NCBI GenBank assembly: GCA_008932955.1
Contig: WBXE01000130.1
Coordinates: 1 to 6,698, forward strand
Length of the DNA stretch: 6,698 nucleotides
Direction of reading: 5' to 3'
Source: Verrucomicrobiota bacterium
Lineage (GTDB): Bacteria; Verrucomicrobiota; Verrucomicrobiia; Verrucomicrobiales; Akkermansiaceae
Position 1 is the stretch's first letter. Each line of letters begins with the position of its first letter. Position numbers and translations under genes: made by a program. Shown one piece after another: positions 1 to 5,649 of the stretch. The notes below the pieces were generated by a model that worked only from the letters and a program-made list of their open reading frames with translations, had not been told where the DNA came from and did not search any database.

Positions 1-81
1 TAGGCAGCGGCGACCTTCCTGTCGTCGTAGGGAGCGACGACCTTCCTGTCGTCGTAGGGAGCGACGACCTTACTGTCGTCG
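1..81. repeat. 27-bp tandem repeat, three copies, hairpin-forming
   Basis: Three consecutive 27-bp units lie at 1-27, 28-54 and 55-81. Unit 2 differs from unit 1 at two positions (5 and 10 in unit 1), and unit 3 differs from unit 2 at one (position 72). The array starts at the window edge and may continue to the left; similarity is lost after 82. Each unit end, GTCGTCG (21-27, 48-54, 75-81), is the exact reverse complement of CGACGAC in the following unit (35-41, 62-68), so the array can fold into 7-bp stems with loops of 6 or 7 nt in two alternative registers. No reading frame covers it. It is non-coding and resembles intergenic hairpin repeats I recall from Verrucomicrobiota; that family assignment is from memory. 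Confidence 0.85.
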
Positions 82-227
82 TGCGGAAGGACTGTCCCTG
101 CAGCGAGCCTATGGCACGCATGCACGGGCCGCTCTTGTGCAGCACCACAACAATGTGCTGGCTGCCTAGCCCAAGTGACTCCGGGCTTTCCATGCAGCGA
201 GTTGGTGGCTAGGCTCGGGTTACGCAG
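82..227 (+). other. Leader upstream of the permease with several small hairpins
   Basis: No gene is seen here. Perfect short inverted repeats are CAGCAC (140-145) with GTGCTG (155-160), AGCCC (168-172) with GGGCT (183-187), and CCTAGCC (165-171) with GGCTAGG (207-213). The last two share bases, so they would be mutually exclusive. The 9-mer TGCAGCGAG occurs twice (99-107 and 193-201). I cannot point to a convincing sigma-70 promoter or Shine-Dalgarno site. A cis-regulatory leader is possible but unproven. Confidence 0.25.
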
Positions 228-1574
228 ATGAGCGACTTGCCCCCCACTCCCACCCGCAGCATATCCGGCCTCACCGCCACTTCGATCGTGGTTGCTAACA
301 TGATAGGCACCGGCATTTTCACCAGCCTCGGGTTTCAGGTCGGCGACCTGCCCAGCGGCTTCGCAATCTTGATGCTGTGGTGGGTTGGGGGGCTCTGCGC
401 GCTGTGCGGGGCGCTGTGCTATGCGGAATTGGCCACCGCCCTGCCGCGCTCGGGCGGGGAATACCATTTTTTGGGCACGATCTATCATCCGTCGCTGGGC
501 TTCATGGCGGGCTGGATCTCAGCCACCGCGGGCTTTGCCGCGCCGGTGGCGATGGCGGCGATGGCATTTGGCAAATACCTCACCGGGGTGTGGCCCGGGG
601 TGCCGCCGCTGGCCGCCTCGCTGGCGGTGGTGTGGCTGGCCACGCCATTGTTGTTAGGTGATGCCAAGCTGGGCAGCCGGTTTCAAAATGCCTCCACGCT
701 GTTGAAAGTGGTGTTGATTCTATGCGTCATTGGGGTCGGGTATTTTGCGGCATCGACCCATGCGGTGGCATTTTTGCCGCAGCGCGGGGACCTCGCGCTG
801 GTTACCAGCGGGCCCTTTGCGGTGAGTCTGGTGTGGGTGATGTTCTCGTATTCCGGTTGGAATGCCTCGACCTATATTGTCGGCGAAATGCGCAATCCCT
901 CGCGCATGATTCCGTTGTCGGTGGGTCTCGGGACCTTGGTGGTGATGGGCTTGTATCTGGCGGTCAACGCGGTGTTTGTGCGCAGCACGCCGCTGGCGGA
1001 AATGGCCGGCAAGGTGGAAGTCGCTCTAACTGCCGGTCCGTATTTGTTTGGGGGGGCGGGCACCCGGATCATGGCGGGACTCATTTGTGTGGGGCTGGTG
1101 TCGACGATCAGCGCGATGATGTGGATCGGGCCACGGGTGATGGTGGTGATGGGTGAAGACCTGCGGGGCTTGCGCTGGTTGGCGGGTCGCAGCAAGCAAG
1201 GCACACCGGTGCGTGCAACCTTGGCTCAATTTGTGCTGGTGAACCTGTTTTTGCTGACCTCGAGTTTTGAGCAGGTGGGTACTTGCGCGATGTTGGTATT
1301 GCAGTTGTGCGCGTTCCTAACCGTGCTGGGGGTGTTCGTGCTGCGGCGCACGCGGCCCGAACTGGCGCGGCCCTATCGGACTTGGGGTTACCCGGTCACG
1401 CCGCTGGTGTTTCTGGCGGTGTCGGCTTGGATGTTGTGGTACGTCGTGCGCTGCAAGCCCGTGGAATCACTCGTCGGTCTGGGCGTCGCGGCGCTCGGCC
1501 TCATCCTCTACTTGCTTTCCGCGAAAAAATCCCCATCCTCGCCCCCAGCCATCCGCCACCATGAACCGCTATAG
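228..1574 (+). CDS. APC-family amino acid permease
   Basis: This 448-residue integral inner-membrane protein has about 12 predicted hydrophobic segments (roughly 15-38, 46-68, 93-118, 126-144, 157-177, 193-215, 232-252, 275-302, 331-345, 353-371, 388-406, 415-431). APC-superfamily marks are clear. The unwound TM1 motif GTGIF is at 27-31, and ELATALPRSGGEY after TM2 is at 67-79. The TM6 region WNASTYIVGEMRNPSRMIP spans 211-229, and the pre-TM11 motif RPELARPYRTWGYP spans 376-389. The family exchanges or symports amino acids (LAT/cationic and neutral amino acid transporters); the substrate cannot be read from the sequence. The length is normal. ATG 228 is chosen because it leaves a short cytoplasmic N-terminus before TM1. 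No Shine-Dalgarno site is visible. The 3' end overlaps the next gene by 14 bp, suggesting translational coupling. Confidence 0.93.
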   Translation: MSDLPPTPTRSISGLTATSIVVANMIGTGIFTSLGFQVGDLPSGFAILMLWWVGGLCALCGALCYAELATALPRSGGEYHFLGTIYHPSLGFMAGWISATAGFAAPVAMAAMAFGKYLTGVWPGVPPLAASLAVVWLATPLLLGDAKLGSRFQNASTLLKVVLILCVIGVGYFAASTHAVAFLPQRGDLALVTSGPFAVSLVWVMFSYSGWNASTYIVGEMRNPSRMIPLSVGLGTLVVMGLYLAVNAVFVRSTPLAEMAGKVEVALTAGPYLFGGAGTRIMAGLICVGLVSTISAMMWIGPRVMVVMGEDLRGLRWLAGRSKQGTPVRATLAQFVLVNLFLLTSSFEQVGTCAMLVLQLCAFLTVLGVFVLRRTRPELARPYRTWGYPVTPLVFLAVSAWMLWYVVRCKPVESLVGLGVAALGLILYLLSAKKSPSSPPAIRHHEPL

Positions 1575-2802
1575 TACGTTTTTCACTATCCCCTTGCTCA
1601 CTTGCATGCTGACCTCCGGCGTGCTGGCTCAGGACGCGGCTCCCGTTGCCCAGCCCGTTGCCCAGCCGGTGGCCAATCCCACCAACGACACCGCCCGTCT
1701 GCTGGCCGGCTTGGTGCCCTCGGCGGCCCCGGCAATGCTGGCGCTGACCCAGGAAAGCGCGTGGCAGCAGCATGCAAAATTTTTTGATACGGCGTGGTCG
1801 CGCTTGGAAAAGACCCAGCTATCGAAAGTTCGCAACTGGGCAGAGACGAATATTGCTGAGGCATTTGCGGCCACGGGCACCGCGTTCTATATGTTCAGCG
1901 GACCGGATTTCCTCTACGCTAACACGTTTTTTCCGCAGGCATCCACCTATGTGCTTTGCGGCATGGAACCCACCGGCGAAATTCCGGATGCCGCCAAGCT
2001 GACGCCAAAGGTGTTAGGCAGCGAGCTCCATGCGCTGCAGGAGTCGCTCAATTCGGTGATGAATTATAGTTTCTTCATCACCAAGCAAATGAAGGGCGAC
2101 TTCCAGAACCACAGCCTTAGCGGCACCCTGCCAGTTTTGTATATATTCCTGGCACGCTCGGGCCTGACCCTAACCGACGTGAGTTACGTCAGCTTGGATG
2201 AGGCTGGCACGCCGCACACCGACGCCACCCGCAGCGCCAACTCGTCGGCTCCGGGCGTGTGTATTCATTTTCTGGCCAGCGGCTCTAACGTCAAGCGGAC
2301 GCTCTACTACTTTAGCACCGACATTTCCGACGGTGGGCTGAAGCGAAGCGGGTTCCTGAAATTTTGCAGGGGCTTGGCGCCGGGCACCAGTTGTGTGAAG
2401 TCGGCATCGTACTTGATGCATGAAGGGAATTTCTCAACGATCCGCGGGTTTCTGCTAGAAAATGCCACCACCCTGGTGCAAGACGACTCGGGTATTCCGC
2501 TTAGCTTCTTTGCGCCCGAGGTCTGGCAAATGCGCTACTTCGGCGCTTATCCCGGCCCTATCTCGTTGTTCAAAAATTGCAATCAGCCGAAGCTAGTGGA
2601 AGCGTATCGTACGAGCCATCCCGAGCCGCTGGAGTTTGGCATTGGTTATCGCCATCACGCCGGCGAGTCCACCCTGATGGTGGCCACCCGCAAGCCGCCG
2701 GGCGGCAACCCGCCGCCTCCCGCAAGCGTTCCGCCGAAAGTGGCCGTGCCACGGGCATTGCTGGTGCCGAAGGTAGATGTCGACCCCGTCGCGAAGCCGT
2801 AA
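1561..2802 (+). CDS. Secreted/periplasmic protein of unknown function
   Basis: The 413-residue product starts with a clear Sec signal peptide: hydrophobic core about residues 7-22, likely cleavage VLA|QD after residue 23. A Cys at 15 lies inside the core, but the residue before it is Thr, so a lipobox is unlikely. Residues 28-39 are a PVAQ/PVAQ/PVAN repeat. The main domain (about 45-375) contains SGPDFLYANTFFPQASTYVL (113-132) followed by CGMEPTG (133-139), and ALQESLNSVMNYSFF (158-172). These look like conserved blocks of a family of uncharacterised exported proteins, but I cannot name it. The mature domain has five Cys (133, 234, 269, 278, 340). The tail (379-413) is Pro/Val-rich and probably disordered. 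The ATG lies inside the last codons of the permease, so the two are probably co-expressed. No enzyme motif is recognised. Confidence 0.85.
   Translation: MNRYSTFFTIPLLTCMLTSGVLAQDAAPVAQPVAQPVANPTNDTARLLAGLVPSAAPAMLALTQESAWQQHAKFFDTAWSRLEKTQLSKVRNWAETNIAEAFAATGTAFYMFSGPDFLYANTFFPQASTYVLCGMEPTGEIPDAAKLTPKVLGSELHALQESLNSVMNYSFFITKQMKGDFQNHSLSGTLPVLYIFLARSGLTLTDVSYVSLDEAGTPHTDATRSANSSAPGVCIHFLASGSNVKRTLYYFSTDISDGGLKRSGFLKFCRGLAPGTSCVKSASYLMHEGNFSTIRGFLLENATTLVQDDSGIPLSFFAPEVWQMRYFGAYPGPISLFKNCNQPKLVEAYRTSHPEPLEFGIGYRHHAGESTLMVATRKPPGGNPPPPASVPPKVAVPRALLVPKVDVDPVAKP
1642..1677 (+). repeat. 12-bp in-frame repeat encoding PVAQ/PVAQ/PVAN
   Basis: CCCGTTGCCCAG occurs twice exactly (1642-1653 and 1654-1665), followed by a diverged third copy (1666-1677). 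It encodes a Pro/Ala/Val linker just after the predicted signal-peptide cleavage site. Copy number could vary by slippage without breaking the frame. Confidence 0.8.
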
Positions 2803-2832
2803 GGAGCGTGGGTCGCGCAAGCAGCCGCACGA

Positions 2833-2876
2833 TTTCCACCTCCTGGTGAAAAACGAGGGTGTTTAGTGGGTGGAAA
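2833..2876 (+). terminator. Weak hairpin after the secreted-protein gene
   Basis: TTTCCACC (2833-2840) is the exact reverse complement of GGTGGAAA (2869-2876), with a 28-nt loop. An alternative smaller stem is CACC (2837-2840) with GGTG (2845-2848). No U-tract follows, so this is only a possible 3' structure in the 180-bp convergent gap between the secreted-protein gene and the pirin gene. I see no gene in the gap. Confidence 0.2.
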
Positions 2877-2963
2877 ATTCTGCTTGTGCGCTGCAAGCTG
2901 CCATGGCCCAACGCGTAAACCAAGTACCACACCATCGTGGAAGCCTAGCGCCTGAGCCGGTGA

Positions 2964-2990
2964 TGCTGTGAACCCGATGGATTCACAGCA
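2964..2990 (-). terminator. Perfect 9-bp hairpin overlapping the pirin stop codon
   Basis: TGCTGTGAA (2964-2972) and TTCACAGCA (2982-2990) are perfect inverted copies around a 9-nt loop. On the minus strand the hairpin includes the last codons and the TGA stop (2983-2985) of the pirin gene. No T-run follows on either strand, so it is a terminator or 3'-end-stabilising structure only by position. Confidence 0.35.
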
Positions 2991-3702
2991 GATCAAACAG
3001 GAGCGCTTCGAGACCATCGGCGCCAGCCTGGATATGGACCAGCGCCGGTTCCTCGAGCGAGGCCGCGTCGCCCGGCAGCAGCAGGGTGGCGGCGATGGTG
3101 GCGCTGCCGCGAATGACGTGGAGCCAGAGGCCGCGACCTAGGGTGAGTTGATGGGTGATGTTTTCCGCAGTGTCGCAGCGGATCAGATAGACCGTGGCAT
3201 CCTGCGCGATGCGTGCCGAGCCATCGCGGCCATCGGCGGAGATGACCCGTGTCTTGGTGGAGGTGGCGGCGAGCGGCGGCAGCCACTCGGTGTAGGCGGG
3301 GGGGAGTCCGCGCTGGGAGGGGGTGATCCAGATTTGCAGGAAGCGGGCGGGTTCGGTGCTGCTGGGGTTGAACTCGGAGTGGCTAACGCCGCTGCCGGCG
3401 CGCATCAATTGGATTTCGCCGGGTTTGAGTTCGCGCTGATTGCCCATCGAATCCTTGTGGGCGAGGCGACCGCTCAACACATAGGAAAAAATTTCCATAT
3501 CCCGGTGCTGGTGGGTCGGGAAGCCGCCGAGTGGAGCCACCCGGTCGTCATTGATCACGCGCAGCGAGCGAAACCCCATGTGCCCCTCATCGTAATAATC
3601 CGCAAACGAAAACGTGTGGCGACTCTCTAGCCAGCCGTGCTTGGCATGCCCGCGCTCGTTGGCTCGGCGGACGCGCAAATTCATTGTGTTAGGTGTGGGC
3701 AT
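2983..3702 (-). CDS. Pirin family bicupin protein (YhhW-type)
   Basis: The 239-residue protein is close in length to E. coli YhhW (231 aa) and similar along its whole length as I recall that sequence: RRANERGHAKHGWL near the N-terminus, DYYDEGHMGF (35-44), SLRVINDD (46-53), then the pirin signature. Metal ligands of the N-terminal cupin are all present: His64 and His66 in FPTHQHRDME, His108 and Glu110 in RAGSGVSHSE. They align with His57, His59, His101 and Glu103 of YhhW, which binds a divalent metal and has quercetin 2,3-dioxygenase activity. The C-terminal half is the second, metal-free cupin. The real substrate is unknown; cytosolic location is expected. ATG at 3702 is used, but the in-frame ATG at 3684 (residue 7) fits the YhhW N-terminus equally well. 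Neither has a Shine-Dalgarno. The upstream hydrolase gene ends 90 bp away on the same strand. Confidence 0.92.
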   Translation of the reverse strand: MPTPNTMNLRVRRANERGHAKHGWLESRHTFSFADYYDEGHMGFRSLRVINDDRVAPLGGFPTHQHRDMEIFSYVLSGRLAHKDSMGNQRELKPGEIQLMRAGSGVSHSEFNPSSTEPARFLQIWITPSQRGLPPAYTEWLPPLAATSTKTRVISADGRDGSARIAQDATVYLIRCDTAENITHQLTLGRGLWLHVIRGSATIAATLLLPGDAASLEEPALVHIQAGADGLEALLFDLL

Positions 3703-3792
3703 GACAGAGCGATCTTATGCCAGAATCCAGGTTGCGCCAGTGGTATGTGGGGCTTTATTTACTTGTTAGGCACGGTGCCATGCCCTGATTTA

Positions 3793-4605
3793 TCAGGTGA
3801 AAAACGGGTTATGGACGCGTTCCTCGCCGACGCTGGTCAGCGGGCCGTGGCCGGGGCATATCACGGTGTCGGCTGGCAGGCTGAGGATATGATCGCGATT
3901 GCTGCGCAGCGCGTCGGCATAGGAGACGCGGCAGCCACCCATCGAACCGGCGAAGACCGCATCACCGACGAGTGCGACGGGTCTATCAAGTCCGGTGATG
4001 CCGTAAGTGATGCCACCGCGCGAGTGGCCCCAAGTGAGGTGGGTGGTGATGCGCAGCGTGCCACAGCGGAAGAGTCGACCAGCCGCGAATCCCTCCGCGC
4101 CGGCCAGCGGCTCGCGTTCACCGACGTAGGCCGGCGCGCCGGTGTGTTGCTGGAGGCCTGCAAGGTCCAGAACGTGATCGGCGTGGGTGTGCGTCAGCAG
4201 AATGAGTTTGAGGGTGAGTTTTGATTGTGTTAGATAAGCCAGCATGCTGCGGCAGTCCGCGCCTGTATCCACCGCGAGCGCCTCGCCGCTGCTCGGATCG
4301 AACACGAGGTAGTTGTTGACGGTCATGTCCTGGTACGGGGTGGTGAAACAGACCAGCCCGGTCAGCGCGACGGGTTGCGGATACCATGTCTGGTGGCCAA
4401 GTGCCGCGAGCGCCTCGGCACCGAGCTGGAGCACCGGCGCGATGGCACGGGCGCTGGCTTCATCAAAGTGGCCTGCGCGCAAGCTGGCGACGGCGGCGGG
4501 CGTCACGCCCGCGGCGGAGGCGACTTCGCACTCGCTGAGTTGGAGTCCGTGCATGGCCTTGCCGATGATGTCGGCGACGCTGTCTTCGAGTGGGATAAGT
4601 GCCAT
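3793..4605 (-). CDS. Metallo-beta-lactamase-fold hydrolase with N-terminal HTH-like domain
   Basis: From ATG 4605 the product has 270 residues. Residues about 8-70 look like an XRE/Cro-type helix-turn-helix (ECEVASAAGVTPAAVASLRAG, about 25-45, resembles the helix 2-turn-helix 3 unit). Residues about 80-270 form an MBL-fold domain. All zinc-ligand motifs are visible: HTHADH (His139, His141, Asp143, His144), His194 in TWGHS, Asp215 in GDAVF, and His253 in CPGHGP. This pattern fits glyoxalase II/persulfide dioxygenase-like thiolester or sulfur hydrolases; the substrate is not determined. The frame extends to a TTG at 4701, but those 32 residues are Pro-rich, precede the HTH and overlap a candidate promoter, so ATG 4605 is preferred. 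A 5-bp stem, CCTGA (3784-3788) with TCAGG (3793-3797), surrounds the stop. The gene lies upstream of the pirin gene and may share its transcript. Confidence 0.9.
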   Translation of the reverse strand: MALIPLEDSVADIIGKAMHGLQLSECEVASAAGVTPAAVASLRAGHFDEASARAIAPVLQLGAEALAALGHQTWYPQPVALTGLVCFTTPYQDMTVNNYLVFDPSSGEALAVDTGADCRSMLAYLTQSKLTLKLILLTHTHADHVLDLAGLQQHTGAPAYVGEREPLAGAEGFAAGRLFRCGTLRITTHLTWGHSRGGITYGITGLDRPVALVGDAVFAGSMGGCRVSYADALRSNRDHILSLPADTVICPGHGPLTSVGEERVHNPFFT

Positions 4606-4630
4606 CTGAGGGGGAGGGTGGGGGGGATCC

Positions 4631-4648
4631 AGCGGGCAAACCCCCGCT
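4631..4648 (-). promoter_or_regulatory. Hairpin in the hydrolase 5' leader
   Basis: AGCGGG (4631-4636) and CCCGCT (4643-4648) form a perfect 6-bp GC-rich stem with a 6-nt loop. It lies just downstream of the inferred minus-strand transcription start and about 26 bases before the ATG. It could stabilise the 5' end of the mRNA; no function is demonstrated. Confidence 0.25.
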
Positions 4649-4657
4649 TCGCAGGCG

Positions 4658-4686
4658 ATGTTAGCCGCCAATTGAGCAATCTGCAA
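4658..4686 (-). promoter_or_regulatory. Candidate sigma-70-type promoter for the hydrolase gene
   Basis: Read on the minus strand, TTGCAG (4681-4686) is followed after exactly 17 bp by TAACAT (4658-4663). These match the -35 and -10 consensus at 3/6 and 4/6 positions. The inferred start, near 4651, leaves a leader of about 45 bases before ATG 4605. The prediction is based only on consensus and spacing. Confidence 0.33.
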
Positions 4687-4694
4687 TTTTTTGC

Positions 4695-4723
4695 TTCCCA
4701 AGTGGCGGGGGGTGGCCTAGCTT
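4695..4723 (+). promoter_or_regulatory. Possible tRNA-His promoter
   Basis: TTCCCA (4695-4700), a 17-bp spacer, then TAGCTT (4718-4723), followed by a GC-rich stretch (GCGCCTCC) of the kind seen at stringently controlled stable-RNA promoters. The -10 match is only 3/6, so this is tentative. It would start transcription about 12-14 bases before the mature tRNA. Confidence 0.25.
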
Positions 4724-4743
4724 GCGCCTCCACCCATCAAATG

Positions 4744-4819
4744 GTGGTCGTAGCTCAGTTGGTAGAGCCCCGGATTGTGATTCCGGTTGTCGCGGGTTCG
4801 AGTCCCGTCGTCCACCCCA
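4744..4819 (+). tRNA. tRNA-His (anticodon GTG), CCA encoded
   Basis: The complete cloverleaf is readable: acceptor 4744-4750 with 4809-4815, D-stem 4753-4756 with 4765-4768, anticodon stem 4770-4774 with 4782-4786, and T-stem 4792-4796 with 4804-4808 (one G-U). The anticodon loop TTGTGAT (4775-4781) gives anticodon GTG at 4777-4779. The base before the acceptor is G (4743) and the discriminator is C (4816), the G-1:C73 pair that identifies bacterial tRNA-His. CCA is encoded at 4817-4819. Its role is to decode CAU/CAC. One acceptor pair, 5:68, is T:T rather than Watson-Crick. No terminator is seen before rnc, 61 bp downstream, so co-transcription is possible. Confidence 0.97.
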
Positions 4820-4880
4820 CTTTTCTCCTCGAGATCCCCAGTGATCCGGATAAGGGGAAGGCCAGCCAAAACCCGCGCCG

Positions 4881-5633
4881 ATGCAGTCCCTCGAAAACCG
4901 GATCCACTACAAATTCCGCAATTCCCTACTTTTGGCCGAGGCGTTGACGCATCCGAGTTTGGCCTACGAGTCGGCCAGCCCGCATTTTGACAGTCAGCGC
5001 TTGGAATTTCTCGGCGATGCCATCCTCCAATTAATCGTCACCGAGGAATTGTACCGGATGTTTCCCGATTTCCCCGAGGGGCGCCTGACCAAGCTGCGGG
5101 CGCGAGTGGTATCGCGGCGGGCCTTGGCGCGCTTTGCGCTAGCCATCGACCTGGGCAGCTACGTGTTGCTGGGCAAGGGTGAGGAGTCCAGCGGCGGGCG
5201 GCGGCGGCCCTCGACGCTCGCCGATGCCTTTGAGGCATTGATTGGCGCGGTGTATCTGGATGCCGGCGCGACGGTGGCGCGCGAGCTGGTGCTGCGCTTG
5301 TTCGAAGCGGAAATCGACGGGATGGCCGCCAGTCCGGAAGAACTCAATCCAAAGGGCGAATTGCAGGAATGTTTGCAGGCGCTCCATCCGCAGGCCCCTG
5401 CCTATCAGATTTTGAGCGAGAGCGGCCCGGATCACCGCAGGGTGTTTCTAGCCGAAGTGTCGTGGCGCGGCCTGGTGCTGGCCACCGGCCGCGGCAAGAG
5501 CAAGAAAGATGCCGAGGCCCGTGCGGCAGCCGAGGCGCTGCGTGCCCGCGCCTGGGAGCAACTGCCAGGCACCGCCACTGGCCAAGCCGCCATTGGCCAA
5601 GGCGCCACTTGCCACTTGCCAGCAGGGCAATGA
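4881..5633 (+). CDS. rnc: Ribonuclease III
   Basis: This 250-residue double-strand-specific endoribonuclease would process rRNA precursors and structured mRNAs in the cytoplasm. The signature QRLEFLGDAILQL is at 39-51. Catalytic-site residues Glu42, Asp46, Asp115 and Glu118 (in STLADAFEALIG) are present, equivalent to E. coli Glu41, Asp45, Asp114 and Glu117. The position of E. coli Glu38 is Gln39, a substitution I recall as natural in other bacteria. The dsRNA-binding domain spans about 156-223 (NPKGELQECLQ through KSKKDAEARAAAEAL). Residues about 228-250 are an extra tail encoded by short direct repeats. ATG 4881 is the only possible start: the frame has a stop at 4851-4853 and no ATG, GTG or TTG between. 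The purine-rich AAGGGGAAG (4852-4860) is about 20 bases upstream, too far for a normal Shine-Dalgarno. coaB follows after 16 bases. Confidence 0.97.
   Translation: MQSLENRIHYKFRNSLLLAEALTHPSLAYESASPHFDSQRLEFLGDAILQLIVTEELYRMFPDFPEGRLTKLRARVVSRRALARFALAIDLGSYVLLGKGEESSGGRRRPSTLADAFEALIGAVYLDAGATVARELVLRLFEAEIDGMAASPEELNPKGELQECLQALHPQAPAYQILSESGPDHRRVFLAEVSWRGLVLATGRGKSKKDAEARAAAEALRARAWEQLPGTATGQAAIGQGATCHLPAGQ
5574..5618 (+). repeat. 15-bp imperfect direct repeats in the 3' end of rnc
   Basis: Three consecutive 15-bp units lie at 5574-5588, 5589-5603 and 5604-5618, beginning GCCACTGGCCAAG, GCCATTGGCCAAG and GCCACTTGCCACT. They are in frame and encode the Ala/Gly/Gln-rich tail beyond the dsRNA-binding domain, so that tail is probably not part of the conserved fold. 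Confidence 0.7.
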
Positions 5634-5649
5634 ACCGAACACTCCGCGC

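Noticed and set aside
1561..1635. Lipoprotein signal with Cys15
   Set aside because: Thr at the -1 position does not fit a lipobox, while a good signal peptidase I site (VLA|QD) follows.
3148..3630. Open plus-strand frame of 160 codons inside the pirin region
   Set aside because: It is fully antisense to a pirin gene with all cupin ligands conserved. Its Gly/Ala-rich translation matches nothing recognisable.
3637..4224. Open plus-strand frame of 195 codons
   Set aside because: It is antisense to the pirin 5' end and the MBL domain. The hydrolase frame carries the complete metal-binding motif set, and this frame has no recognisable feature.
4606..4701. N-terminal extension of the hydrolase to a TTG at 4701
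   Set aside because: The extra 32 residues are Pro-rich, not part of the HTH or MBL fold, and overlap a candidate promoter. ATG 4605 fits the domain boundary.
4834..4859. Terminator between tRNA-His and rnc (TCCCC/GGGGA)
   Set aside because: It is only a 5-bp stem with a 14-nt loop and no T-run, too weak to call.
4375..4947. Open plus-strand frame of 190 codons
   Set aside because: It runs antisense to the hydrolase, through the whole tRNA-His gene and into rnc, so it is a GC-rich artefact.
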